Assembly (NCBI RefSeq): GCF_037975235.1
Contig: NZ_CP150241.1
Coordinates: 3,968,001 to 4,032,000 of the forward strand
Length of the DNA stretch: 64,000 nucleotides
Source of the DNA: Paenibacillus sp. FSL R5-0341
GTDB lineage: Bacteria > Bacillota > Bacilli > Paenibacillales > Paenibacillaceae
Direction: 5' to 3'
Each line of letters starts with the position of its first letter. The stretch's first letter is position 1. The position numbers and the translations under genes were made by a program. Below the pieces are notes generated by a model. It had not been told where the DNA came from. It saw only the letters and a program-made list of their open reading frames with translations, and did not search any database. This document shows positions 8,101-16,570 of the stretch, piece by piece.

Positions 8101-8553
8101 TTAGGACACCTGTAATCCGGCAGCAGCGAAGCGTTTGCCAAAGTCACGGCATGTATCCTTCTCCTGCTCAAGCGGACTGTATTCAATCTTTAACATCTCT
8201 GGAGATACCTCCGCCCCACGCTCTTGCAGCTTGGCAGCCGCGAGATCAACTGCACCGCAGAACTGCTCATACGAGGTGTCACCACTACCGAACACCGCAG
8301 CTCTCTTTCCACTCAGATCAAGCTCATCCAGCTCCTCATAGAAATCCAGGAATTCATCTGGCAACTCCCCGTCTCCCCACGTGTAGACGCCGATCATGAA
8401 TCCGTCATAGTCCAATACATCAGCTGCATTACAATCCGTTACGGATTTCAGGTCTGCCTCGTGACCTCCCTGCGTAATACCTTCCACAATCAGTTCTGCA
8501 ATTTCTTCTGTATTTCCCGTCATACTCGCATAAGCCACTAACAATTTAGCCAT
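8101..8553 (-). CDS. Short-chain flavodoxin
   Basis: 150 aa. The FMN-phosphate loop SMTGNTEEIA is at residues 10-19, and the aromatic FMN-stacking loops are GVYTWGDGELPDEF and FGSGDTSYEQFCGAVD. The sequence is very acidic. Flavodoxins carry single electrons in place of ferredoxin and are typically made during iron shortage; a near-perfect Fur box lies about 85 bases upstream. GTGAGGGA is 8 bases before the ATG. It is the first gene of a three-gene operon with the YkuO-like protein and the nitroreductase. A ferredoxin/flavodoxin-NADP reductase at 24726 could be an electron partner (inference). Confidence 0.93.
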   Translation of the reverse strand: MAKLLVAYASMTGNTEEIAELIVEGITQGGHEADLKSVTDCNAADVLDYDGFMIGVYTWGDGELPDEFLDFYEELDELDLSGKRAAVFGSGDTSYEQFCGAVDLAAAKLQERGAEVSPEMLKIEYSPLEQEKDTCRDFGKRFAAAGLQVS

Positions 8554-8636
8554 CTATTTTTCCCTCACTTTAGTTTGATCATGTTATATTCTCTCTATGA
8601 AGAAAGAATGAATTTTGAATTAACAAAATCATATGT

Positions 8637-8655
8637 GATAATGATTATCATTGTC
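8637..8655 (-). promoter_or_regulatory. Fur box of the flavodoxin operon
   Basis: GATAATGATTATCATTGTC matches the 19-bp Fur consensus at 18 of 19 positions and contains a perfect 7-1-7 core (8636-8650). It lies between the flavodoxin start (8553) and the plus-strand methyltransferase start (8847); the flavodoxin is the likely target. Confidence 0.85.
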
Positions 8656-8846
8656 AAATTAAATTTTTGGTTATCTTTGTTTTTCAGTATATGGTGCACA
8701 TTGAATTTCAACACAGCTAAAAATACTTCCCCCTTTCAGGTCAGATTCGTTTGCTTCCTTCAATCGCCCGTTCCCCAACTGGCGTCCAAGCCCTTTTTTG
8801 TTGTACAATAGTATCCAAATGACTTTTGAAGGATGGATATATTATT

Positions 8847-9710
8847 ATGTACGTAGCTAAGAATTGGAAGGACTATGAAGTAATCGATACAGGAGGCGGC
8901 GAGAAACTGGAGCGTTGGGGAGATGTCATTTTACGCAGACCCGATCCTCAGATCATCTGGCCCCTTGAGCAAGAGACTAATGAATGGCGTCAGGCGCATG
9001 GTCACTACCATCGTAGCTCCTCCGGTGGCGGTAACTGGGATATGAAAAAGCCCATTCCCGAACGTTGGACGATCGGATATGAAAACCTGAAATTCCATAT
9101 TAAACCGACCAGCTTCAAACATACCGGCCTGTTCCCTGAACAAGCGGCTAACTGGAGCTGGATGATGGATAAAATCTCCAATGCAGGTCGCCCAATTTCG
9201 GTGCTGAACCTGTTTGCATATACAGGAGGAGCTACTGTGGCCGCTGCTTATGCAGGCGCTTCTGTCGTTCATGTGGATGCAGCTAAAGGCATGGTTCAAT
9301 GGGCCAAGGAAAATGTTCAATTATCCGGACTGGCTGATCGCCCTGTTCGTTTTATTACAGATGATGTATTCAAATTCGTACAACGGGAACAACGGCGCGG
9401 GAATCGTTATGACGCTATAATTATGGACCCTCCTTCTTATGGCCGTGGTCCGAATGGAGAGACATGGAAGCTGGAAGAGAACCTTTATCCTTTCCTGAAG
9501 TCATGCATGACGATCTTGTCGGATAATCCATTATTCATGCTGGTTAACTCCTACACTACGGGCATCTCCTCCACGGTTCTGCGCAACATGCTGACCATGA
9601 CGATGTCTTCCCAGTACGGTGGTCAAATTACTGCAGGTGAAATTGGTCTGCCGATCACACGCAGTGGTCTTGATCTGCCTTGTGGTATTCTGGGCCGTTG
9701 GGAGTCCTAA
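8847..9710 (+). CDS. Class I SAM-dependent methyltransferase (RlmI/RsmC-like, rRNA type)
   Basis: 287 aa from the ATG at 8847; an in-frame TTG at 8826 could add 7 residues. The N-terminal part (about 1-90) begins YVAKNWKDYEVIDTGGGEKLERWG, typical of a bacterial family related to RlmI/RlmK-type RNA methyltransferases. The Rossmann core has motif I LNLFAYTGGATVAAAYAG, the acidic loop HVDAAKGM and the catalytic IMDPPSYGRGP. DPPSY is usual for N- or C5-methylation of bases. The substrate, probably a 23S or 16S rRNA base, is not identifiable. It is followed after 2 bases by a pseudouridine synthase, so the pair form an RNA-modification operon. Confidence 0.85.
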   Translation: MYVAKNWKDYEVIDTGGGEKLERWGDVILRRPDPQIIWPLEQETNEWRQAHGHYHRSSSGGGNWDMKKPIPERWTIGYENLKFHIKPTSFKHTGLFPEQAANWSWMMDKISNAGRPISVLNLFAYTGGATVAAAYAGASVVHVDAAKGMVQWAKENVQLSGLADRPVRFITDDVFKFVQREQRRGNRYDAIIMDPPSYGRGPNGETWKLEENLYPFLKSCMTILSDNPLFMLVNSYTTGISSTVLRNMLTMTMSSQYGGQITAGEIGLPITRSGLDLPCGILGRWES

Positions 9711-9712
9711 TC

Positions 9713-10444
9713 ATGTCAGAACATCGGCATGATCACGATGCGATTCCGATTTTGTTTGAAGACAACCATTTATTAGGTATTACGAAGCCTGTCAATGTAC
9801 CTACTCAGGAAGATGCATCAGGCGATCAAGATTTGCTAACATTGCTGAAGCAGGATCTGAAAGAGCGATATAACAAACCCGGCAATGTCTATCTCGGGTT
9901 AGTGCACCGACTTGACCGTCCTGTTGGAGGGGCAATGATCTTCGCCAAAACATCCAAAGCAGCTTCGAGATTGTCCGAGACTGTAAGGGGACGTCATTTC
10001 CGTAAAATATATGCGGCTGTTGTTCATGGCAAGTTGCCTGCACAGCAGGGAACGTTAAAGCACACGCTGCTGAAAGATGCACGCACGAATACCGTTACGG
10101 TTGTGCCTAAGGGTACAGCTGGCGGTAAGGATGCCGTTCTGGATTACAGAGTTATTGGGGAGACAGACCGATATAGCCTCGTTCATATCGAACTGCACAC
10201 TGGCAGATCTCATCAAATTAGGGTGCAAATGAAAGAAATCGGCTGTCCCCTCTTCGGAGATCAGAAATACGGTGCAAGCGTGAATAAACCGGGGCAACAG
10301 ATTGCTCTATGGTCTGTGATTGCAGCTTTTCCCCATCCGGTTACCAAGGAAGAAGTTATTTTGCAGTCCTTGCCTGCAAGAGAATTTCCTTGGGCAGAAT
10401 GGCCAGCTGCTGTGTACCAAAAAGCTTTTGGACAACCTTTATAA
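9713..10444 (+). CDS. RluA-family pseudouridine synthase
   Basis: 243 aa from the ATG at 9713, two bases after the methyltransferase stop, with GGGAG in that gene's 3' end as ribosome site. The catalytic motif HRLDRPVGG carries the essential Asp. ELHTGRSHQIRVQ and GCPLFGDQKYG are the other RluA signatures. No S4 RNA-binding domain is present, placing it with the short RluA/YhcT-like forms. It isomerises uridine to pseudouridine in rRNA or tRNA; the exact site cannot be told. A structured repeat and a strong terminator follow. Confidence 0.92.
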   Translation: MSEHRHDHDAIPILFEDNHLLGITKPVNVPTQEDASGDQDLLTLLKQDLKERYNKPGNVYLGLVHRLDRPVGGAMIFAKTSKAASRLSETVRGRHFRKIYAAVVHGKLPAQQGTLKHTLLKDARTNTVTVVPKGTAGGKDAVLDYRVIGETDRYSLVHIELHTGRSHQIRVQMKEIGCPLFGDQKYGASVNKPGQQIALWSVIAAFPHPVTKEEVILQSLPAREFPWAEWPAAVYQKAFGQPL

Positions 10445-10450
10445 ATACGT

Positions 10451-10617
10451 GTTCAAAAAGACTGGTTTTCAGTACCGAGAAGATGGAATGAAGCTAGAAA
10501 TGGAGTAGCGGAGCGTAGATAGAGCTACGTGAGCAACGGACATTTCGGCTGAATGCCATATTCGATGCTGATGATGCCACCAGGCATCATTCGTAATCAA
10601 AAGTGGTGTTTTTGAAC
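10451..10617. repeat. MITE-like structured repeat, 167 bp, with terminal inverted repeats
   Basis: The ends GTTCAAAAA (10451-10459) and TTTTTGAAC (10609-10617) are perfect inverted repeats, extending imperfectly over about 26 bp. Inside are nested complementary arms: GAAATG with CATTTC, GTAGC with GCTAC, and GATGATGCC with GGCATCATT. No coding potential. The organisation (TIRs plus nested folds) is that of a non-autonomous element or mobile structured repeat; I believe similar sequences recur in Paenibacillus genomes, but no second copy is in this window. Confidence 0.65.
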
Positions 10618-10660
10618 AACCTATATAAGTGCATAGGATCAGGTTTATATCTGTCCATAC

Positions 10661-10701
10661 AACGTGTCGTTCAGATCCTGTATCTGAACGACACGTTTTT
10701 T
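10661..10701 (+). terminator. Strong terminator of the methyltransferase/RluA operon
   Basis: A perfect 16-bp stem (arms 10661-10676 and 10682-10697) with a 5-base loop is followed by a T-run. Confidence 0.9.
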
Positions 10702-10742
10702 AATATTTTCAGCTACCTAAGCTATAGAGAGGAGACATTTTG

Positions 10743-11087
10743 ATGACCCCGTTTACCAAACAAGTCATTGCAATCATCGCCGCGATTCCTGAAGGTAAAG
10801 TGATGACTTACGGTCAGATTGCAGCCCACGCTGGAAGTCCAAGAGCCGCGAGACAAGTCGTACGTATTCTGCACTCGATGAGCCGCAAGGAACGTCTGCC
10901 CTGGCACCGTGTCGTCAACGCAAAAGGCGAAATCTCCATACCGGACGAACACTCGCGCATGATGCAGGAATCAGAACTGATTAGCGAGGGTGTAGAGTTT
11001 CAACTGAACGGAACCATCAACCTCAAACAGTTCGGACATGAGCCCGATCCTGTATTTCTTCTCGATCCATCGGTTCAGCCCGAATAA
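10743..11087 (+). CDS. Alkyltransferase-like (ATL) DNA-repair protein, MGMT family without catalytic Cys
   Basis: 114 aa from the ATG at 10743, 7 bases after GAGGAGA. The fold is the C-terminal DNA-binding domain of O6-alkylguanine-DNA alkyltransferase: VMTYGQIAAHAGSPRAARQV is the recognition helix with the arginine finger. The active-site PCHR is replaced by PWHR (LPWHRVVN), the hallmark of ATL proteins, which bind O6-alkylguanine and flag it for nucleotide excision repair but cannot transfer the alkyl group. Monocistronic between two strong terminators. Confidence 0.92.
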   Translation: MTPFTKQVIAIIAAIPEGKVMTYGQIAAHAGSPRAARQVVRILHSMSRKERLPWHRVVNAKGEISIPDEHSRMMQESELISEGVEFQLNGTINLKQFGHEPDPVFLLDPSVQPE

Positions 11088-11116
11088 GACGACTCTTCAC
11101 ATATTGCGCTCAGACA

Positions 11117-11174
11117 AAAAAAGAGAACTCAGGCAGTTAGGGGGTACCCCTTTCAACTGCTAGAGTTCTCTTTT
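11117..11174. terminator. Bidirectional terminator between convergent ATL and MFS genes
   Basis: A long stem runs from AAAAAGAGAACTC (left arm) to GAGTTCTCTTTT (right arm), with a second inner stem CAGTT/AACTG and a GGGGTACCCC core. A-run and T-run on both sides suit both strands. Confidence 0.9.
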
Positions 11175-11193
11175 GTAATTTATCTTATATTCG

Positions 11194-12705
11194 TTATGCT
11201 GTCGCGGTCACTTTTTCCTGTTCTACAGCACCAGGTTCAGTCGCCGGTTTCGTTTTACGGATAAAGAATGCCATGATCAAAGCAACCACGGTCATTCCTG
11301 TAGCCACGATGAATGCATAGTTTACACCGTAAATCGTTGCATCTGCCGTAGCAGCTAACATCGCTGTCTTATCATTCGGATTAACCTGACCCGCAGCCAC
11401 TGCATCCGCCAGATGCGTTTTGAGCTTGCTGCTCATGATGGTCACGAGAATGGCTGTACCGATCGCACCAGCAACAGTACGCAATGTGTTGGACATCGCT
11501 GTACCGTGCGCGTTCAGACGCTGAGGCAGTTGATTCAGACCTGCTGTCTGGATCGGCATCATCAGCATGGACATACCGAACATACGAGCCGTGTAGATAA
11601 ACATCATGTAGCCATAAGTAGTATCGATTGCCAAGCGACTCAGTCCAAAAGTTGTAATTGCCGTAATGGCAAGACCTGCAACCGAAAGCCAGCGTGCGCC
11701 CACTTTATCAAATATGCGACCTGTAATTGGGGACATAATCCCCATCAATATCGCACCCGGCATCATCAGAAGTCCTGATTCAATCGGTGAGAAATTACGA
11801 ATATTTTGCAGGAAAATAGGAAGCAGAATCATACCTGCAAACATCGCCATTGTCACGAGCATATTGATAATCGTCGTTAATGTATACATGTTGTACTTGA
11901 AAATACGGAACTCAAGAAGCGGATGATCTGTTGTCAGTTGACGAATTACGAACAGAATCAGGGATATCGCACCTACGACAAGGCATCCAATGACAATTGC
12001 ACTGCCCCATCCATCGGTACCCGCATCACTGAATCCGTAAAGCAAACTACCAAAACCAAGTGTGGATAAAATAACGCCTGGATAATCCAGTTTAGGTCTG
12101 GATTGACGTGTTACGTTTTTGACAAAAGCAATACCGATTGCCGTTGCAATAATAGAGAATGGCAAGATGATGTAAAACAACAATCTCCAGGAATAATGCT
12201 CAACCACATAACCTGAAAGTGTAGGCCCAATCGCAGGAGCCAGAATCATCGCAATCCCCATGGTTCCCATCGCCTGACCACGTTTCTCAATCGGGAAGAT
12301 GGTCAAGAATACAACGGTCATCAGAGGCATCAGGATACCTGCACCAGCAGCTTGAATAACACGACCTACCATCAGAATGGTGAAGGTTGGACTAAGACCA
12401 CAGACTAACGTACCTATGGTAAAGAGAGTCATGGCTGTAATGAAAATTTGACGCGTTGAGAATTTCGCAATCAGATATGCCGTAACCGGAATCAGTACAC
12501 CGTTAACAAGCATATAACCCGTAGTCAGCCATTGGGCTTTGTTTGCATTGATCGCGAGGTCTTCCATGATTTTAGGAAGCGCTACGTTCATCAGGGTTTG
12601 GTTCAGGAATGCCACAAAGGCACCAATTAACAATGCCGCTACAATGGGGCCTTTCTTGATGTTGTCCATCGCAGAGGATGGAGCTGCAGCAGTAGTCGTA
12701 CTCAT
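11194..12705 (-). CDS. DHA2-family MFS multidrug exporter (EmrB/QacA type)
   Basis: 503 aa with about 14 hydrophobic segments, as in the DHA2 drug:H+ antiporters. The N-terminal segment has ALLIGAFVAFLNQTLMNVALPKI, the family's TM1 motif. Motif A-like sequence follows TM2 (YLIAKFSTRQIFI). Motif C is visible in TM5 (MILAPAIGPTLSGYVVEHYSWR). It exports lipophilic compounds using the proton gradient; the substrate is unknown. The ATG overlaps the stop of the upstream MarR gene (ATGA), so the two are translationally coupled and the pump is probably de-repressed when the MarR protein binds its ligand. Confidence 0.92.
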   Translation of the reverse strand: MSTTTAAAPSSAMDNIKKGPIVAALLIGAFVAFLNQTLMNVALPKIMEDLAINANKAQWLTTGYMLVNGVLIPVTAYLIAKFSTRQIFITAMTLFTIGTLVCGLSPTFTILMVGRVIQAAGAGILMPLMTVVFLTIFPIEKRGQAMGTMGIAMILAPAIGPTLSGYVVEHYSWRLLFYIILPFSIIATAIGIAFVKNVTRQSRPKLDYPGVILSTLGFGSLLYGFSDAGTDGWGSAIVIGCLVVGAISLILFVIRQLTTDHPLLEFRIFKYNMYTLTTIINMLVTMAMFAGMILLPIFLQNIRNFSPIESGLLMMPGAILMGIMSPITGRIFDKVGARWLSVAGLAITAITTFGLSRLAIDTTYGYMMFIYTARMFGMSMLMMPIQTAGLNQLPQRLNAHGTAMSNTLRTVAGAIGTAILVTIMSSKLKTHLADAVAAGQVNPNDKTAMLAATADATIYGVNYAFIVATGMTVVALIMAFFIRKTKPATEPGAVEQEKVTATA

Positions 12706-13148
12706 ATGTTGTTCATCTCTCTTCCTTGTAACTTTTCAATCATTTGACTATGAATTCTAAGTAGGTGCTCAAGGTCTTCCTTCGAAATATCCAGAATGGG
12801 TGACACTCTTTCCATCCACAGATGGTGCGTTTCCTGTTGAGCCTGCTCCCCTTTGTCCGTGATCTGAAGTTTAACGGATCGGCGGTCAGCATCTGAACGT
12901 GTCCGAACGATATACTCACCCTTGACCAGCCGCTCCACAACAGCGCTCATGGAACTGCTGCCCATATGGCATAGCTCAGCCACTTCGTTGATGCCGATGG
13001 AAGGACGCTCCCTCAGGATGGATAACACCATAAACTGGATCGAAGTCAGCTCGATCTCCTTGTTTTCATTCCAAAATGCTCGAAAAAGCATTTGATTCAC
13101 TTGGCGGAACGAATTGATAATATAGAATACTTCATACGTATCAGTCAT
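12702..13148 (-). CDS. MarR-family repressor of the adjacent exporter
   Basis: 148 aa. The winged helix runs from about residue 35 to 100: QFMVLSILRERPSIGINEVAELCHMGSSSMSAVVERLVKGEYIVRTRSDADRRSVKLQITDKG, shown here only to mark the span; the DRRS wing with its basic tip is diagnostic. Flanking helices make the dimer. The gene is first in an operon with the MFS exporter, and a perfect 8-4-8 palindrome lies just upstream, so autoregulation is likely. The inducer is unknown. Confidence 0.92.
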   Translation of the reverse strand: MTDTYEVFYIINSFRQVNQMLFRAFWNENKEIELTSIQFMVLSILRERPSIGINEVAELCHMGSSSMSAVVERLVKGEYIVRTRSDADRRSVKLQITDKGEQAQQETHHLWMERVSPILDISKEDLEHLLRIHSQMIEKLQGREMNNI

Positions 13149-13176
13149 TGTTTCACCCTTTTACTTTTGGAATATA

Positions 13177-13196
13177 ATATTTCGTACACGAAATAT
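13177..13196 (-). promoter_or_regulatory. MarR operator palindrome
   Basis: ATATTTCG-TACA-CGAAATAT is a perfect inverted repeat 29 bases before the MarR start and overlaps the likely promoter. Its size suits a MarR dimer. Confidence 0.7.
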
Positions 13197-13357
13197 CAGG
13201 GGAACAATTACTTATTATAACAAAAATATTTACATAGTCAACTCTTTACATATGATTTCAACAAAATAATATTAGGACATACTAAATGACATATATTCAT
13301 GCCTTTAATCAACTAACTTGGACACAGTCTGTATCATATGTATTTTTCAAATAAAAT

Positions 13358-13401
13358 AACCACAGGACTCCTGCATGAAACGAGCAGGCACACCTGTGGT
13401 T
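13358..13401 (-). terminator. Terminator of the second MarR gene
   Basis: Arms AACCACAGG (13358-13366) and CCTGTGGTT (13393-13401) enclose an inner CCTGC/GCAGG stem; T-rich sequence follows on the minus strand. Confidence 0.8.
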
Positions 13402-13427
13402 GTTCGTTCAGAAAAATCAACATGGTA

Positions 13428-13868
13428 TCATACCGAAGTCGATAATGCAGGCTCTTTGGTCTTGGGCGTTGTCATTTTGCCTAACAGATATACCAGCAGC
13501 TGTTGATTGTGCATCGAAATGTTACTGAGAACGGAATTCATGAATTCATTGCGGATGGTGATGCCACGCTCTGTCTCCATTCTCCCTTTGTCAGATAGAG
13601 ATACCCATACAATGCGTCGATCCTGATTATCCCGATTCCTGCGAATCAGATCGTTCTTCTCCATACGATCGAGCAGCATGGTTACGGCAGCGGGCGTCGT
13701 TGCCAGAAAAGGAATCAGATCTGAAGGTTTCATCTTCTGATGATCCTCAAGCACCTCCAGAACAGCCAGCTGAGCCTCCGTCAATGAGGGTGCCAGCTCT
13801 TGATCCATGTGCAATTTATAATCTTTGGTTAGTCTGGACCAGCACTTGGCAAAATCGGAATTATACAT
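13428..13868 (-). CDS. Second MarR-family regulator
   Basis: 146 aa from the ATG at 13868, with AGGAG 9 bases upstream; an in-frame upstream ATG at 13901 lacks a ribosome site. The winged helix is at about 35-100 (EAQLAVLEVLEDHQ, TTPAAVTMLLDRMEKNDLI, DNQDRRIVWVSLSDKG). It has only weak similarity to the first MarR. No target gene is adjacent: its downstream neighbour is separated by a terminator and its upstream neighbour is parC behind another terminator. An imperfect dyad at 13982-14000 could be its own operator. Confidence 0.88.
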   Translation of the reverse strand: MYNSDFAKCWSRLTKDYKLHMDQELAPSLTEAQLAVLEVLEDHQKMKPSDLIPFLATTPAAVTMLLDRMEKNDLIRRNRDNQDRRIVWVSLSDKGRMETERGITIRNEFMNSVLSNISMHNQQLLVYLLGKMTTPKTKEPALSTSV

Positions 13869-13981
13869 CTTACATCGCTCCTCTCTGCAACCGGTTATCA
13901 CTTCACCTGCTTAAGTTTTCGCGCTCCAAAGCCGCATTCCTGCTGCCTTTTTTCAATTTCCTAGCGATCGACCGTAATCGA

Positions 13982-14000
13982 CGAAGGTTGTTAAACTTCG
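13982..14000. promoter_or_regulatory. Imperfect dyad upstream of the second MarR gene
   Basis: CGAAGGTT-GTT-AAACTTCG, 7 of 8 positions complementary, about 115 bases upstream of the MarR start. Candidate operator only. Confidence 0.3.
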
Positions 14001-14035
14001 CATAAATGCCCCCTTCTAATCCGCCTTTGAACAAC

Positions 14036-14083
14036 AAAAAAAGACTCTTCGCATGACAGGATTAGCTGCTCTGCGAAAAGTCT
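14036..14083 (-). terminator. Terminator of parC
   Basis: On the minus strand AGACTTTTCGCA pairs with TGCGAAGAGTCT (one G-U), followed by TTTTTTT. Confidence 0.88.
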
Positions 14084-14095
14084 CGTTTTTTATTT

Positions 14096-16558
14096 TTATG
14101 AAGATGATGCTGGTTGATTCTCATTAAAGTCCCTTAGAAGTTCAACGATCTCGTCCTGTTTGTCCACATGAACGAGCAGCTTGCCAATATGTTTGCGCTC
14201 GGTGATCGGAACACCTTCCGATGATATCGGAGCCACTTGGCCTTCCTTGGTCATAACGGTAATATTACGTTGCTCTTTACAATAAAACGCCCCAACAATG
14301 CGGCTACCATTCGGTTTCACGCGTTTGCCTTCCTTGAACTCGAATGTAGCAAGCCCCTTGCCTCCACGGCTCTGTATAGCGTAATCCAGAAGTAATGATC
14401 GTTTACCATATCCCAGCTCGGATAACACGGCAACTTCACCTTCATCTCCATCTACCCATAGAGCCGATACAACTTCATCTGTATCTCTTAACTGAATACC
14501 ACGAACACCACCTGATACACGTCCCATTGGATTGACTTCATCCTCTCGGAAACGAATTGCCATGGCTTCTTTCGTGATCAGCATAATATCTTGACCACCT
14601 GTACTTAGATGTACAGATAACACCTCATCGTCCTTGCCCACTTTACAAGCCGCAACTGCACCGGAACGCTTGGTAACGTAATCCTTTAGCTCCGTTCGTT
14701 TCACCTGCCCTCTTCGCGTGACGAAGACGAGACTGTGATTCGGCTCCTCAAAGGATTTCACAGCAAGCACACTCGCAATACGGTCATCTTTCGCAAGTGG
14801 AATCACGTTCACAATTGCTGTGCCCGGGTCTTTCCACTTGAATTCAGGTACCTGGTGAACAGGTAACAGGAAATACTGACCTTTCCTCGTAAAGACAAGC
14901 AAGTTCTCAAGCGTATTAACTTCGAGAACCTGAGCGATATAATCGCCGTCTTTCACACCACTTCCGCTCCGTTCACCACCAGAACGTGTAAAGGACTGCA
15001 TGCCTGTACGTTTCACGTATCCCTCTTTGGATAACGTAACAAATACATCTTCCGCATTCACAAGTACTTCGAGATTAACCTTGAGTTCTTCTACTTCACC
15101 CTGAATCGCAGAACGACGGTCTATACCATATTTCTCACGAATCTCCATCAATTCTTTGCGGATGACTCCGATGAGCTTGCGGTCACTATCCAGAATGGAA
15201 CGTAATTGCGCAATCTTTTTCATCAGTTCACCGAGTTCCTTCTCCAGAGAATTAATCTCCAGATTCGTCAAACGGTACAATTGCAAAGTAAGGATGGAAT
15301 CCGCTTGGCGTTCCGTGAATCCAAACATCCACATCAGGTTGTTTTGAGCATCCTGACGGTTCTTCGACGCTTTGATCGCTGCAATGACCTCGTCGAGGAT
15401 GTTAAGAGCCTTTACCAAGCCCTCTAACACATGTGCACGGTCTTCCGCTTTCTCCAGCTCAAACCGGGTACGGAATGTTACAACTTCCCGCTGATGGGCA
15501 ATGTAAGCCTCCAGGATTGATTTCAATCCCAATTGCTGAGGTGCTTTATTCACAATCGCAACCATATTGAAGTTATAAGTGACCTGCAGGTCGGTTTTCT
15601 TCAGCAAATAAGCCAAAATACCTTGTGCGTCCGCTTCTTTTTTCAGCTCAACCACGATTCGCAGACCTTCACGTCCACTCTCATCACGCACTTCGGCAAT
15701 ACCTTCAACCTTCTTCTCAAGTCGGATGTTCTCCATCGCTGTAACCAGACGGGATTTCACGACCTGATAAGGAATCTCGGTAATGACGATTTGCTGTTTG
15801 CCACCGCGCATGTTTTCAATCTCGGTTTTGGAACGGATATAGATCCGTCCTTTACCTGTGCGATAAGCATCCAGAATACCGTCGCCGCCCATAATCAATC
15901 CGCCTGTAGGAAAGTCAGGACCCTTCATGAACATCATGATCTCGTCCAGCTCAATGGACGGTTTCTCCATCACAGCGATGGAAGCATCAATGACTTCACG
16001 CAAATTGTGCGTAGGAATCTCCGTTGCAAATCCCGAGGAAATTCCGCTGACGCCATTAACCAGCAAGTTCGGATAACGGGATGGCAATACAACCGGTTCT
16101 TTGGCCGTATTATCAAAATTATCCTTAAACAGAACGGTCCGTTTCTCGATATCGCGAAGCATCTCCATCGCGATGGGCGACAAACGGGCCTCCGTATACC
16201 GCATCGCCGCTGCCGGGTCATCATCCTGTGATCCCCAGTTACCATGACCGTCCACGAGCATATGGCCCATTTTCCATGGCTGTGCCATCCGCACCATACC
16301 CTCATAGATCGAGGAGTCACCATGAGGATGATAATTACCCATTACGTCCCCAACGGTTTTGGCAGACTTGCGGTAAGTCTTGTCAGGCGTATTACCTGAA
16401 TCGTACATGGCGTACAGAATACGCCGTTGTACAGGCTTCAACCCATCCCGTACGTCGGGAATGGCTCGATCCTGAATAATATATTTGGAGTAGCGACCGA
16501 AACGGTCCCCTACGACCTCTTCGAGAAAGGCCGGCATAAATTGTTCTGATGGACTCAT
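14096..16558 (-). CDS. parC: DNA topoisomerase IV subunit A
   Basis: 820 aa from the ATG at 16558, 6 bases after AAGGTG; an in-frame GTG at 16565-16567 lacks a ribosome site. The N-terminal winged-helix domain holds catalytic Tyr121 in [11 protein letters not shown]. The quinolone-resistance region [13 protein letters not shown] keeps Ser82 and Glu86, the unmutated residues. The C-terminal part is a beta-pinwheel with repeated VKR/GKRS-like strands. It lacks the full GyrA box, and it follows parE as in Firmicutes, favouring ParC over GyrA. Together with ParE it decatenates daughter chromosomes. Confidence 0.95.
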   Translation of the reverse strand: MSPSEQFMPAFLEEVVGDRFGRYSKYIIQDRAIPDVRDGLKPVQRRILYAMYDSGNTPDKTYRKSAKTVGDVMGNYHPHGDSSIYEGMVRMAQPWKMGHMLVDGHGNWGSQDDDPAAAMRYTEARLSPIAMEMLRDIEKRTVLFKDNFDNTAKEPVVLPSRYPNLLVNGVSGISSGFATEIPTHNLREVIDASIAVMEKPSIELDEIMMFMKGPDFPTGGLIMGGDGILDAYRTGKGRIYIRSKTEIENMRGGKQQIVITEIPYQVVKSRLVTAMENIRLEKKVEGIAEVRDESGREGLRIVVELKKEADAQGILAYLLKKTDLQVTYNFNMVAIVNKAPQQLGLKSILEAYIAHQREVVTFRTRFELEKAEDRAHVLEGLVKALNILDEVIAAIKASKNRQDAQNNLMWMFGFTERQADSILTLQLYRLTNLEINSLEKELGELMKKIAQLRSILDSDRKLIGVIRKELMEIREKYGIDRRSAIQGEVEELKVNLEVLVNAEDVFVTLSKEGYVKRTGMQSFTRSGGERSGSGVKDGDYIAQVLEVNTLENLLVFTRKGQYFLLPVHQVPEFKWKDPGTAIVNVIPLAKDDRIASVLAVKSFEEPNHSLVFVTRRGQVKRTELKDYVTKRSGAVAACKVGKDDEVLSVHLSTGGQDIMLITKEAMAIRFREDEVNPMGRVSGGVRGIQLRDTDEVVSALWVDGDEGEVAVLSELGYGKRSLLLDYAIQSRGGKGLATFEFKEGKRVKPNGSRIVGAFYCKEQRNITVMTKEGQVAPISSEGVPITERKHIGKLLVHVDKQDEIVELLRDFNENQPASSS

Positions 16559-16570
16559 TCCAAGCACCTT

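Noticed and set aside
15533..16231. Open frame of 232 codons opposite parC
   Set aside because: Antisense to conserved parC with no ribosome site or family likeness.
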